A stretch of 64,000 nucleotides of DNA from Galaxea fascicularis (Eukaryota > Cnidaria > Anthozoa > Scleractinia > Euphylliidae). How positions within the stretch are numbered: the first letter of the stretch is position 1; each line of letters starts with the position of its first letter. The notes below the pieces were generated by a model that did no database searches, was not told where the DNA came from, and saw only the letters and a list, made by a program, of their open reading frames with translations. This document shows positions 1 through 14,300 of the stretch, piece after piece. The position numbers were made by a program, and so were the translations under genes. The stretch is taken from assembly GCA_948470475.1 (NCBI GenBank), contig OX419335.1, forward strand, positions 26,719,661 to 26,783,660, written 5' to 3'.

Positions 1-3000
1 GAATATCGTGACCTTCATGACTGGTTGTTTGCAGTACCGCTGGCTCACTTTTTGACCCAAGCTTCAGAACCTTTCAGCAACGACGTGTTGCTTATGGAAG
101 AACCTAAGGGTAAAGATGACACTTGGTGGGGCGCAAATGGTTTTGACACAAAATCCGTGAGAGAAAGGACTTTCATGGGAAACAGGTATACTGATAACAT
201 AGTTCAAATTTTACAACAAACACTTTTAGCCGCCCAACATGTTGGATGCATTTGAACACCATGTTGGCGAGGGTTGGCTAGTGTTGTTTCAAGTGCAACC
301 AACTCCCAGCAACACTCAGCAAGGTGGTTCAACGCTTCCAACATATTGGGCCAACAGTGTTTGATGTTCGCCGCCAACAAAGCTCAGAATGTTTGCTCGG
401 AGCCCAAGACGCATTTGTTTTCTTTGTCTAGTTGGGGAACCCCTCCATGTTCATCCAAGAGTTCATTACTGCGTTAGATTTGATATGCGTTGTCATTGTA
501 ATCTTTGCTTAGGCTTAGGTTATTGTGTGGTTGTCCCCGCACATTTGTGGGTGAATTGATTCATAACTCTCGAGAAGTTGCATCACCGTTTTTATAATGT
601 ATTTCATAAAACTGGGTTACTAACTCTATTAGGATCACGGACTAACTCATATATTATATTAACCACTGGAGAGCTTATAGTTTCTTTAAGCCTGCAACAC
701 ATTAAAAAGGCACTTTTATACTGACGCCGGTTGCGGCGAATTTGATCGTGATCGCCAGCGATTTTGCCGTTGATTTATGCGGGTACACTTTGCCACTTCC
801 CAGGCTCCAAGTATTGTTGCTGTCTGCCATTTTGAAAATTCACATGATAAAATCACCCAACTTGATTGGTTAGCCGGCTCATCTTGCGATTCTCAGTGAT
901 GAGCGTAAAAAATCGCAGGAATGGGCACATTTGTCATAAATCTGCTGGCATGTCAGATATCGACGATTTTATACGCTAATCGCTGCACCGGGCACACTAG
1001 GCAATTTTCGGCGATCGGCGTATAAAATCGCCTAGTATGTCACCCCCTTTAGGCTTCCTTGTCACGCATGCTCATTGTTCTTGATGATGTAGTTATATAT
1101 TGTTATATAGCTGGTGTTTTTCCCCCTACAGCGCGCCCATTCATTGGCAATTTCATGGTCACATGACATCTAACAATGAAACTGTTTACCGCCAAATGCC
1201 ATGAGCGGGCAACATTGAAAAACTATGGCGTCAGATGGGAAACAGTTCACCGTTACCCGCGAAATGTTGATCGCTGTTGCACGTGATCAGAGCGTCTAGT
1301 TTAAGGTGGTCTGATGTTGTGGCTGGAATCTCAGCGCGTTTTTCAAAATTTGCTTTTGTTTTTGTATTCCACCGGTTTGACCCATTTGTTTGGCTATATA
1401 ACGAATCACTTAATGACTGGTCCCTTGGGGAACAGTGAATTTTGTTTCCCTCGAATCTCAATGTTGCGAGCACTGTGATTGGTTGATTCTTGGCCATGTG
1501 CCGCTGATACCGCTGACCGGGATACAATTGCGCAATTGTTGCCTGCGCGCCGAACACAACAGCACGTTATTAGTGCATGACTAGATTAAGGGGGGACTAA
1601 CGTAACTACAAAATTAGCCAAAATTTTTGCTATGGAAAATTCCTAACCCTCATATCTTGGAAACCCTAACTGCACAGGCAAGCTGTCAGGGTATGTTTTT
1701 ACACTCAAAAAGCTGTTCAACATTCATTCAGCAGGATTGATGATTGTGAATAAAGAAGTTGTGCCGTCCTTGGTTGGCTTTTGCTATATGATTGTTTAAG
1801 GGAAAGTCTAAATATATAACAAAGCACTCAATGTATGTTCCCACGGGAAACTATTTAGTTTTGTTTTCCCTCGCCTTCGTCTCGGGAAACATTGGGACTC
1901 TCGGGAAAACAAAACTAACTGTTTTTCCTAGGGACCATACATTAAGTGTATAATATATCCTGTTGCCAGTGTTTTATGCATAAAAATAATGTGATCGTAT
2001 GGTATCGCTGGCAAATGTTATATACTACTCATTAACCGAAGGTGTGGTCATCACAGGGAAATATCAGATTGAGGCCTTGATGAACCGCTGGGTTAATACC
2101 AAGACCAAGGTCCGAGATTTCCCTGTTATGACCGAACGGACGAGGTTAATAAGTTACTTACTATATGGCTTTGTTATGGAATTGAAAAGAAAAAGAAAAC
2201 AGAACTGCAATGCACCGGGAGGGAGGCTTGTTCTTCCTTTCTAGAATAATATAACTCATTCTATGAATTTTAAAAGGTCTAGAAAACGCGGCAGCAGTTA
2301 TTAAGAGAAACAGTTTCGCCTCGAGTTTTGTCGATGTACTTACGAGAATAGGCGTGGGAAGAAAAAATTTCGTAATGCCCATAGGCATTTCAAAGAAATC
2401 TGACCCTCTAAGCAGCCAATCAAATCGCTCGTACTATTATTGCCATGTAATGATAGAGAAATGAACAAGTCACTAAAAAAATAGATAACTAAATACAAGT
2501 AAATGAATGAATAGGTTCATAAACCCAACGATTTGTGAAGTTAATAGGTTCTCATATTTCATGTTTCAGCGGTCCCTCCTCTGTGATAAATATGTTGTCT
2601 CCTTTATTCGAGCTTGACCCACTCTTCAGGAGGACGTTTCTTCTTGTAATACCTTGTGAAGCATTCGGCAAAATTCCTTCATCTGGAAAATTTCCACCAG
2701 TTGAAATATACACAACTCTTGCCAGGATTTTGTCTGAAAAGGATTTTGTAACTGTGGAACAGGTACTTCTTTTGTGCAGTTTTAAAGGTACTGGTTGTGT
2801 TTGTCCCAAGTGAACATAGTTTGCAAATATTCATGATTTCCTACCATGTGTAAAAATCGCCCAGTTCTGATCCTTGTTCACGTAGTAGGAATTAGAAGGA
2901 GCTTCAGCTGTTTTGCCTAAGTATATCCATATGCAGTTATACACGTGATTTCTGCATTTGTTTATGATGTTGATAAAGATGTTGTGTGCAAATGAAGAAT

Positions 3001-6000
3001 TCTGAGTTAGAGCGATTTACTGAGAATGGTGAAGCCTGACAACTCAGTTGTTAAAGTACTCCTCCAGAAATATAGTGGTCCAAATTTAGCTCAGGCCTCT
3101 TTTCCTTCCTTTTGCAACAGCACAACTTGTCTACATAATCAAAATGGTTGTATGTCTACATCAGTCCGTTATACGCAGTTCGAACATTTGTATGATACAC
3201 CCACTCGTAGAAGTAATGGAGATCCTGACCTGACAAACCATTAATGTTGCTGATTGTACAATAGAAATTGGCTGCTATGTGGAATTTTAGGTCAGTAAGT
3301 GATGTATCAGGCGTATGTTTTAGTATTATGCAGCTCTGCTTTTGCGTTTACAGCGAGAGGCTGTTGCTAAGAGCTTGAATGATACACGGAAGATTCTCAA
3401 GACAGCCATGGACATCGAAGCAAATGAGTAAGGATGTGAACACTGTAACCTATCTGTCGTCTGTAATGTTTAAAATAGATACTCATAAGCAACTCTCCCA
3501 GTTGCGGGGCGTCAGATGTTTAAGGAAACAGATTGACTAAAAAAACACAGTAGTTTGCTGTTGCTGTGTTTCAAATATATGCTTGGTAACCTTCATCTTC
3601 CAAAACTGCTTCAAGTAATGAAGTCAATCAAAGAAGCCTTCCTTGTCACTAATGAAATTACTCTTCCGTTGTTTCTGGGAAGTGGATTAACTGGTGTTGG
3701 AATGTAGTATGGTATGGTTGTTGTGTGGTAGCTGAGGTTGTTGCGTTGAGTTTATTGATTATGATATGATCACGAGTGTGGGGCACAGTGTTTAAGTCCT
3801 CATCGCGAATGAATCGAAAACCTTTTTTTCGGAGACTGTACTTCGGCGCTACGTCAGAAATAAAGGCGAGTTAGATCCTCTATCTGATTCATATGTGACA
3901 GTTGATATTAATGGAACACTTTAGGGACGTCACATGCATGTATTAACATAGTAAATGACAAAGGTCTTCAAATGTCCATCGACAGATAGCGCAGCTAGTA
4001 TCTCAATACTTGTGTAACAACATCATTAGTAGATTCCCAACATGCAAAATCCAACATGCCAAGGATTTCTCTGTGACGTACGGAAGTGACTATCTAATCG
4101 CAACATCGTTACCTTTCGATCGACGGAGTGACTAAATGAAATTGAGTTTAAGTTCTTCATACATGTACTTTGCATAAGTGTGTGATGAAAGTAAGTAAGG
4201 TCTAACTGCACATGATAGTTCCTTAAAATGGTGCAAGTACATGTTGTGATTACATGATGTGCGGTAATTCTAAATTTTCATGTATTTTTCCTTTTTTGTT
4301 TCTGAAACTATCATGTACGTTTTTTTTCTTTTACAAGATTACCGTCACCTGATCATCAAGCTGTCTTGACTGATGAAGCCATTCTGTGTGCCACCTCTTG
4401 TCTGCGTATTCTTAAGGCAGTATCCAATTCGTACTGCAATTTTTCACTGTTGCTTGAATGTTTATTCAACATTGAGACTTGTGTGTCATGGATAGAGAAG
4501 ATAGCTATGCTTGAACAAGAAAAACGAAAGCCGGCTTGGAAAAAAATTGAGGAAATGGTGGTGGAGAGTTTTCAAATTGTAAATAAGTGGTGCAAGAAGT
4601 ATTTAAATAGCAGAATTCCTTGCTACGACATAGCTGAAGCAGAAAGGGAGTTACAAGTATGTATGTTGTATGTTAATTTAATCTCATATTGTGAAACTAG
4701 CTGAGACTTTCCTAACTCTGCTTCTACAACGAACTATTCTCTAGTTCAAATGGCCGCCATTGGAATAACCTTTGCAATCCAATTTGTTTTAACGAAAGCC
4801 CGAAAGTCTTTTGAAAGTATTGAATAACCACTTGTGGGATCTTTTACGTGAAATCCTTTCTCAGCTGTGATCCCCTGTATGAGTGTGTTAGAAATACATC
4901 ACCTGTACTGTGTTGTAATTTGGTTTTAGATTTGGACAAGGTTGCTGTCCCTTGAATGGGAGAACAAGGACTGTGGAAAAATTTGGAGTGACCATTTATC
5001 TGAAACACTAAAACAGCGTTTGGAAGAGGTAAGAGATCAATAATTTGTTTCTGAGGGTATTCTTTGCTCGTTTGACAGTTTTCTGATATATAAGATGGAT
5101 TGGTTTAGGTTTGGTTTCACACGACTCGGGTATCGTCGTGGTACTTCATGTTTATAGCAAGACTCCGTGTGCCGAAGGCCTCCCGCGCGGAATACCATGG
5201 GTAAGAAAATATGGTAACCTATCGATGCGGGCATGGGACACTTTTTTTGTGACGTCAATGTACAACCGAACGACTGTCCGTGCGTATGTTCACCCGTCCA
5301 TGTAAGCAATTGTGAAATATTATACTTAACTAAGATTGCACTCTTTTATCAGTATTGCTGTTGTTTTTGTAAACTTAGATTTTATTGAAGGCAGAGATTG
5401 CATGTCTCAAAATCTGACAGAAAGCTGTCAAAGAGCTGTGAAGAAAATATCAAAACTAGCGCGCTTCACTCTTCTTTGAAAAGGTCAGAGTTTTATCGTC
5501 CAACGACTGTAGACAACAACAACGACTGGATTAATTCTGTTTTTTGTTTAAACCGGTAAGACTGTCAGCGTGTGGACAACTGTCACAGCGAAATGGGTTG
5601 TTTTTGCTACTTTTATAATGTACCGTTAGCAAGGGAAAAGGTCGTTTGGTTTGGCAAGGTTTTTATAGCGCTGTCTTGGTTGTTGTGTAACTGCATAGGT
5701 GATGTTCTCCAGCTGCCGTTTAAAATCATTAAATGAAGGAACTTCCTCGGTGGACATGGGACAGGAAAACTATCAAGACACTTTAGCTAGTGTTTTGAAT
5801 CTACTTAGCTAAGCAACCTGTATGTTTGTTTTGAGATAAAGTACGTACGCATCTGATGTGATTTAATTTCCATTTGCAGTGTGTCTGTAATGATCTTGTC
5901 GAAGTCTTCACCAAAGCTGACATGGCAGCCCAACATAACTGTGTCGCTGACTTGGTCTCTGAGGTTACATTCAGAAAAGTTGAAAGAATTCTTGTGGTAA

Positions 6001-8354
6001 GTAAGACTTCTAGCAAAACATCCGTGGTAAAGGAAAGAGTATAACAAATGTGTGAATGGTTGTAAAGACAACATATTCTCGTCATTGACGTTAAGAGCTT
6101 TAGTACTTTATATTCTAGTGGACAGACTTCCACGGAAGGGTCATGGCCCGAGTTTGGGTGCGGGTTAGGGTTGGGGTCAGACTTCATTACTATATATTTA
6201 TTTTTAACTTCTGCTCAAGATTCTGCCAGTTGCTGTACAACAGTACCGAAAAGCTATTAGCGAATTATTTCAGAATGAATTACGTCAATATTAATTTACC
6301 ATTGTCTTCTTCATTTAGGGAGGAAATGGAGGGCAAGAGGTATTCAGGATTCTTGTGGAGCAAGACCTTGAGTCTCCGCAAGCACAGAAATGTGGCGACC
6401 TCCTAACACTGATGCTAACAAGGTGCTGGCCAGAGTCTCGGGGAGGAGGTGATCCTTCAAGTAAAGTATCACTCAAGCACGTACTGACATGGCGACTGTG
6501 GCCCTGCTTTTTCCAGCGATTTGGTAAGTTTTCTCATTTTCCTAGAGGCATGCGAGTCTGGAACTTGAAGTTGCTCCTGTGAGAAGACGTGTCTTCGGGC
6601 GCATTAGCTGCCTTGCTTGCCATTAGATCTCTCAAGGTGCCTAGTCATCTGGGCAGTATTCTAAGTTCTAAGTTTTGGTTATGCTTCACCTGGTTTTGAC
6701 TTTCCGATTGCTGCATGTGCTGCCTGTTAACAGAAATAGTCTTTTTAGTTAATGTTGGTTTCCGCGTAATATCGTCGTTTTTTGTTTGGTGATTTCTAAC
6801 AAAATCAATTTTTGTATTGGTCTTTGGATTCGGTCCTAGCAAATCATTAAGCGCAAATCACTTTCATTGGCTATGTAATGGGTCACAAGGAAGGCACTAA
6901 GCAGACAGGTTGAAGCTGTACCATGGAATTGTTCAAGCATGTTGGCAGTGTTTTTCGTTTGGGTTTTTGGAGGATTCCAGGTCTTTGTTTGAAAAGGTAA
7001 TCACATGGGGCCGAGTAAAATTAAGGATTAATCATCACGCGTGTTTTCAGAAGTTGCCGAAATTGCCCGAGTCGCGCAGCGACGAGGGTAAGTTCGGCAA
7101 CTTCTGAAAACACAAGTGATGATTAATCCTTAATTTTATGAGGAACCATGCGATTACTTGTTTATCACTAAAAGGGAAAAATTAATTAGGGAATCGTGTG
7201 ATGCGGTTTATTCGGCATTTCTCATTGCAAGCCCGCTTAATGCGAATCCAAATTTCAATCCCATCTAACCAACCAATCGATTAAATGAGATTTAACAAAA
7301 GTCCAGGCCAAAAAAAACAAATTTCGTTTCAAATCAATCACGTTGGCCATTGTAAAGTTTGCTTGAACTGATTTACAAAAAGCATAGTAATCGGCCCTCT
7401 TGATTACTAAAAATGCCCTTGATTAAGAAAAAAATGCCCTCTGTCTCAGCCAATCAGCATTCAGTAATTTTGCCCTTTAGTGATAAACACTTGTATCAAT
7501 TCACTGATGGATAAGTTTTGTTTTGCATTCCTAAACTGACGACTACCGTGTGGCTAATGGGTGAACGGGTAGGTTATACTGCATTTGCATTTGTCCGGTG
7601 TAGGACTTGAACTCACGACCTCTCGCTCAGTGGTCTGGTGCTCTACCAATTTACGAAGACATTGACCTTAAAACTGTTGGGAGTCACCACTGTGAGCACT
7701 GGTTGGTTTGTGGGGCAATGAAACCACTTGATTGATGTACTTAAATTGTCGAAACTTTCTCGTTTTCTTCAGTTGTTGAAACTGTCCTTTGCAGGAAGAG
7801 AGTCTGATTCTCGGCGGGTGTTGAAACCAGACGGACAAGCCATTTTTATAATCGCTTTGACATCTCTTGAAGCTGCAGTAGGATCCCTGATGGATGGATC
7901 TATAGAATTTCAAATACTTTGGCTAATCCACGAACATGTGGAGCAATTCCTCTTGCTTTGTGAGCATTCTAACGTGGGTGGAAGTGAACAGTCACGTTTA
8001 AAACAGTTCTTGGATCAACGCTTTAATGAGCTGAAGGCATTTGAAGAAGAACGGGAAAACGTTTTTTCTTTCATCAAGATGTGTTCTGTGATCAAACAAG
8101 GTAACAGAAGAAGAATGGTGCTTGATGTGCTACTGTGAATTTTTTAATTGTGTCAAATGTTACTAGCATGTAAGGGTGCATAATGTCCGCCAGTTACTGA
8201 TAGATTTAAGAAGGGGGATCATAAAATCAAATCAGTTTCATTTAAACTTGATAGCGTGAGGAGTGGTTGCCCAATCTCCCGAACCAGGGGCTCATGTATT
8301 AAACGCCCGAGGGTGTTGGTTTTTAAGAAGAAGGGAAAACTGGTGTACCCGGAA

Positions 8355-8395
<41 letters not shown>

Positions 8396-11300
8396 AAATC
8401 ACATAGGACGTCGAGTCCAGGAATCGAACCCGGGCCACGTTGGTGGAAGGCGAGTGCTCTCACCACTGCGTCATCTCTGCTTCCCATAAATCATCATCGC
8501 AGTCATTTACCTCAGAATATGCATTCGCGAAAAGAAAGCCAGTAAAAAAGCCAGTAAATTCAGGCTTGGATGGCCTTCTCACCCATGATATCTACAATAG
8601 CTGTGCAGTGCTCTATCAATACTGAGCGAACAAGTTTGTGATGAACTAGCCTAATTAAGTAGTGTATGTGAAAATGTTCTTTATTTTTATACTCCTAATT
8701 TAATTTTATGTCAGTGGATGTAGATAACTTGTCGAGGAAGTCCGCGATGGATGCCTCTTTTCTCCGGATTAAAGATCTTGTCCGGTCAACGATTGTTAAT
8801 GGAAACGTATTGTCAGAAGTTACGTTCTTTCAGCTTTCTTCAAAATCCAAAGTGATGATGACAGCTCTAAGCAAGCTGAGCAACAGTGTCTTACTGCAGC
8901 AATTTTGGAAAGAGAATGGAGTCGAGGCTTTGAAACGGACTGCCCAAAGGGAAGGGGATAAGTTACTACTCGGCGTTGATGACGTCGAAGAATTAGTATG
9001 GACGCCTTCAGAGCAAAAGCTGCAGTATTTGCAAGAGCGGTTCTCAAGCGGCGACATTTCATTTGAGGAGATCGACAAGTACTTCAAAGTATTCAAGGGA
9101 AACCAAGACCTGGCCAATGAAATCAAGCTCATCACCTCAAAACATGCAAGGGCCACTGAATCACTGATCAACCAGCGCATTGAGCAGATAGATCAATACT
9201 ACAGGTTGCACAACTGTATTGATGCTGCGAAGAGTATCCTGGAATTCAAAACTCTCCTTAATCTTGGAGGAGATTTCCGGTTGGTCGAGGTTCTGTACAA
9301 CCAGGTTTGTTAGTCTTTTAAACGTTTTTACCCCTGTAATGCCGTTCGATCCCTTTCGACTGTTTGGTGATAGAGCCGGTTTTCACACGGGTGGAAAGGG
9401 AGTTAAAATTTTTGAAATTTCAATTGATTAGAAAGCCGTTTTTCGATTTGTGTCCACCGTGGGTGTTACTCTTGTTCCATGTGGTTTGGGAAAACGTGTG
9501 CTGTGGTTAATAAGTCTGTTTAATGGAGAAAGGCATGTCCCTCTGCAGTGAACACATTTTAAAAATCCCCATTATTTCCACATGTTCTGTAATATCACAG
9601 AGAAGTGGATATCGTGAGATAAAATCCACCGTTATTGCAGAAATAAATGTTTTTGGTGCATATTTTTCTAATGCATATAATTGTTTCCTTCCTTAATTTA
9701 GATGAACAAAGAATTTAAAAAGCGACCTCTGAAAACCATGAATGCAAATTTGAAGAGTGCTGGACGATCTTTATCCCAGTTAACCCCCAGTCGTATAAGC
9801 TGCCTTGATGCCGTTGCCAGATGCCAAGAGTTCATTACTTGGTTGAAGAAAACTATTACAGGTGATACATGCATGCCTTTAGTCCTGACAGTTTGTGTTG
9901 TAATTTTTATCAAAAATGTGATGAATATCCATCTGTGACTAACAGTTGGAATATTATACAAAGAAAAGTATCGTTTCAAAACTATATTGGCAATGTTCTA
10001 AAATTAGTCTCTACTTTCTTTGTTTTTCCATCCCATATCTTTTGCTGCAGCTGCCGTCAAGATAAAGTGCCAGTACTAATGAGATAGCGACTTTTCTTAT
10101 CAGGTCCTCAAGAACTCAAAGTGCTCGTGGATTTGGCAATAATATCAGCTGGAGAGACGGACTTGGAAACGGCAAGAATCACCTGCTTGCACACAAGCTG
10201 TCTGGGATTCGCTCCACTCATCTTCGACTTGAAACCTACCTTTGGTTTTGACGAGTTGATGAAGACTTGCGAACCTGTGTGGGGTGCAGTGGACACAGAC
10301 CCCGACCTCCCGCAGAAATTGGTATGGCTGCCAACTACCTTTAAAAATGTTCATAGTCCTAGTTTTAAACTGTTTTAACGTTTCTCCTGGTTATTGCTTC
10401 AAAATGCCTCCGTTTTCAACAATTTGTTTCTTGCTGTTTCTCGTTTTGTGAGACTGCTTTATCCATAAATCAAACTGTTGAAGAAATGTGTCTTATAGGT
10501 TCCGTAATTATCTGCAGGGTTCTGTTTAAAATGTTTAATCTCGTGTTTGATTTAGCATTTTTACTGACGTGTTTAGCTTGACACCAGTCGTCACCTGGAG
10601 TGGCTAGAAGGTGTTGAAACGTCTCATGGCTCAGTGGCCAAGTCCTCCCTTTTGGAAGCTCAAGCTATTAACGAGCATGGCGTGTACCGTGTTGGTTGTC
10701 TCAGTAACGATGCAAGCGCTGCAATGGAAGAGTTAACCATAGATAAAGTGGTTGAGCTAAGTGTGCCCCAGGGTAAAGAGGAGGAACGTAAATTTTACAC
10801 CTTAGATGACTTGAAGGATTTACAAAGTAAGCTGATGCTTATCGCAGCCAAAGCATCACATGGCAAGGAAGAAGTAGACCGGTTTGTTGATGTAAGTTAA
10901 GACGAGTAGTTGGCTTGTACCATCACCGTTAGTACATATCAATCTTTGCACATTGTTTAGTTACTGCTTTCGTTTTTTAGTAAGATAACCAGACGTTTCT
11001 TTTTGATACTCTACTGACTTGAAAATTCAAGGTACAAAGCTGCCAGCGAATGTTTTCCTTTTTCTTTCCAATGAAGTGATCGGCAGGTTCTTTACGGGAT
11101 GGAAGAGTTAAGTGTCTTTAACACTTAGTAGATCAAAAAAGACTGTTATTTCATGATATCTCACTACTGCTTGTTACCTGACGTTCTGTAAAACTGCATT
11201 CACTGTTCCGGCATTCCCGTTGACATATATCTTACTCTGAGGATATTAATAAATATTAAGATGATCCCAGTTACACGTTTATTTTATTATTGCTTTATTC

Positions 11301-14300
11301 CTAGACTGACTGTTTTGTTTTCGCCTGAAATTAAACAGATTCTACAGTGCGTCCGGCGGCTTGGTGCAGCATACATGTCTCTTTGCCAGGCTGGAGAGGT
11401 CAGCCACCTGAACTGGAAACACGAGTTTCAGTGCACTCCGAGGCTTGCTAGCAACCGTTCTTTGTCAGAAGATCTGACAAAGCAAAGCGATCAAATGGAG
11501 CAGTGTCTTAAACAGTGGAAAGATGAATTACACACTAAGAGGTTAAAGTGCAGGGAGTTAAATCACTTCACAACGAGACAGTTGCTGTTCCTTCGAAACA
11601 AACTGGCAGTTGTTCGAGGAAGGGGTCCCAGAGCAGTGGACGGCATTCCTTTGGAGGTTTATAACCTGCTGGAGAGTGTGCTTCCGGGAGTCGAGCCAGG
11701 CATTCTCAAGTCTGCGCTACTGTCTTGTGGCATTTGCACTCAAGAAGCGGGTCAAACCATCATGAGGTCATTTGGTCCGGGTAGCACGTCTCATCGCACA
11801 GTGCCACTACAACGATCCATGCCACAAAGGAGGCCGACGCATTCGTCAACAGTTGACATGTTCCAGTCACTCGTAGCACATTTAGAATCGATTGGCACGT
11901 ATTCTGATCCCGAAGAGATTGCGATTGCAGCAATGGTTTCGTGCAAAGACGACGTCAGTGAAAGTGATCTCATCGTGTGGTGTGTGAAGAATGCCAACAA
12001 CAAAAATTTGATAAATGCCAAGTACTCAGAGGCAGTTAATGATCCAAGATATTCAGCACTGATCGATAAGGAAGGCACCGCAGGATTGGAAGAGGAAGGG
12101 TAAGTACGCAGTAAAGACTGTTTGGGTTAAATATTATGCAAATGACCAAGGGCGATGTGACCTAATTTTAACTTACCTTTAAGCAGCCTGGAATGGCTTT
12201 CGTCTTCTTGGGGCCGTTAGTAATTGTCCTCAGCTGTTGCGGTAATACGAATAGTTTTTATTTCATTTGCTTTAGTTGTGTTAGTGGTGGTTGGGGGTTT
12301 TCCCTAGATATGTTCATCTATGTGGCGAACTTCAGAAACAAAAAAATTTAAAAAAACAGTTTTCAAGGAATTGATTAGTTTTTCACTGGACATTCATTCA
12401 CTGAGAAGTAGGTCAAAAAAGCGAAGCACAGCCGAATTTGTTTCGCCTCCTTCGAATGTTTAAAAGGGGGTATTTGTACCATAGCTTATCATTGTTTTCA
12501 AGCCTGTTGGATGTATTGTGTTTTTCTAGTAGTTCATACAAATATATTAATTCATCATTTTTATTTCAAGCCCTTGTGAAGAGGAGCTGGAGACCGATCC
12601 AGATGATTTACCAGAGCCTATGGAAACTGCTTTCGCTCTTGACCAGACAGCAGATGGGAAATTCTTAAGCCTTGATGAGTTGGGAAATCTTCTGAGTCAA
12701 CTGGCCTCACAAGGTTTGATATTGGTATTGTTGCTTTAACCAAAATGTTGAAAAATATTATTTCGAAGGACTTGTATTGTTTCCTAATATAATTTGTCAG
12801 TTAATCTATCAGTTGTTGACACTTGACGGGACGTATTTGGCAGAACATTACGTTGCATCGCACAGTTTTAGCATTAGTGGGCCCTAAATTCACACAAATT
12901 TCCCTCACCGTTTTAGCTCACCTAGGATGCTCCAGTGAGAGCAAAACCATCTGATGGCTTGTGACACTTCATGACATGTCATATTGATGTCGGTTGACTT
13001 AGCTTTTGTTTACTGTAATACCTGTCTTGATAAATTTGATACTTTCAGTCTATTTATATTTCGAAATTTCGAAATGGTAGAGCAACAGTCTTATTTTTCT
13101 TATTGATTACTGATTACTTCCTACAGCGGTGCAGATTCTCTGACTTCCTGCTTAGCACCCACCCCCCTCTTTCCCAGGCTGAGTAGGAAGCTGTTGTCTA
13201 TTGGCACGATTTAGCCAGGCTAAAGAAAATGGCATAGATGGGAAATTATCACCTTACCTCTTTGTGAGTCTATGGTGGGATTGGGGTGGCGGGGAGGCCA
13301 ATGCGTGTCAGTATATCAAGTAAAAAAAGGACCATCTGTCCATTTACTGTGAAAATACAAAAACCTGACCTTGAACACAAGAAATATGTATGGAATGTTA
13401 TTGTGTTTCTGGTAAAAAAAGCTAATCATGCACGAGAAAACTAAACCGTAGCGGTAATTAGTTTGTGGTCTCATGTGGCTTCTGATTGGTTGCTGCACAA
13501 TGGGAAATGCCAAAATGAAATGAGAGTATTCGCGGTTTTTGGATTCGCACAGTAAGAAATAGAGCTATCGTTCCTTTTTGCAGGTTGTAAAAAGGTTAAA
13601 AGACGCCAACCAAGATATCTGAAACGTGGGAAGCCAAACTTCGTTGTTGTTCCAAAAGGTACAAGATAGTGTTCTTGCCATGCATCTACAATCCTATTCT
13701 CTATTCGGTGTCTCTCTGTTTCACTATGTAATACTGTGGCAAGGTGTGCCGATTATTTTTCTTTTCATTGTTTTCTGTAAAGTAGATCACGGTCGTCTCA
13801 TATTCACTAACGTCTGTTCCACATAAACCCATTTGTAATGTTTGTAATTTGGTTCTCTTTTTCAACTCTTATCAGATGACATTTTTGGAACGGTGCTGTC
13901 CATGTACATGCAGGACACGTCACAGTCTCTACCCATGGCTGAAGAAGTCTTAATTTGTACTTCTCATACGACCGCAGAAGAGGTGGGTAGTGAAAAACTA
14001 CATTACTACGTTTATACCTACCATTTGTATAACATCGTCTCTTCGATCAGGTTAATTGCACTGTGATAACAGGATCTAAGTCAATTCCTGTTAGTCACAC
14101 TTCAAAAACCCAATGGACTCTCTTCATAATACTTTATATCTAGAGATAACGACGATGGAAATACATACCAATTATTAGGTTAATTTAATAATCACTAATG
14201 GTTTCTTATTCTTTGGTTAAAAATTTGATTGATGTTATCTCATTTGTGATCTCGAGACAATTTGTGGATATGCAAGGTACAGGAGTACTAATTTATAATA

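Larger units (their letters stand above)
1..13658 (+). other. RNF213: RNF213 exons 1-15: N-terminal helical arm
   Basis: Residues 1-1253 of the window protein. Exons: <1-185, 2570-2762, 3354-3427, 4338-4656, 4930-5028, 5880-5996, 6319-6523, 7795-8100, 8715-9304, 9702-9861, 10104-10321, 10577-10891, 11339-12099, 12571-12713, 13584-13658. The first exon opens in frame at base 1 (EYRDLHDWLF...), so an upstream exon or start is missing. The sequence is mainly predicted helix without a named catalytic motif. Exon 12 has DLQSKLMLIAAKASHGKEEV, which resembles the corresponding vertebrate arm. Phase decided two acceptors: exon 8 starts at 7795 rather than 7773, and exon 13 at 11339 rather than 11305. 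Confidence 0.88.

Noticed and set aside
1231..1557. 108-codon minus-strand frame in intron 1
   Set aside because: The protein resembles nothing recognisable and it lies in repeat-rich intron sequence.
6163..6178. Telomere-like GGGTTAGGG run
   Set aside because: Only one or two units, most likely chance or simple sequence.
11791..12078. Antisense open frame over exon 13
   Set aside because: Shadow of the coding exon, with no independent start context or homology.
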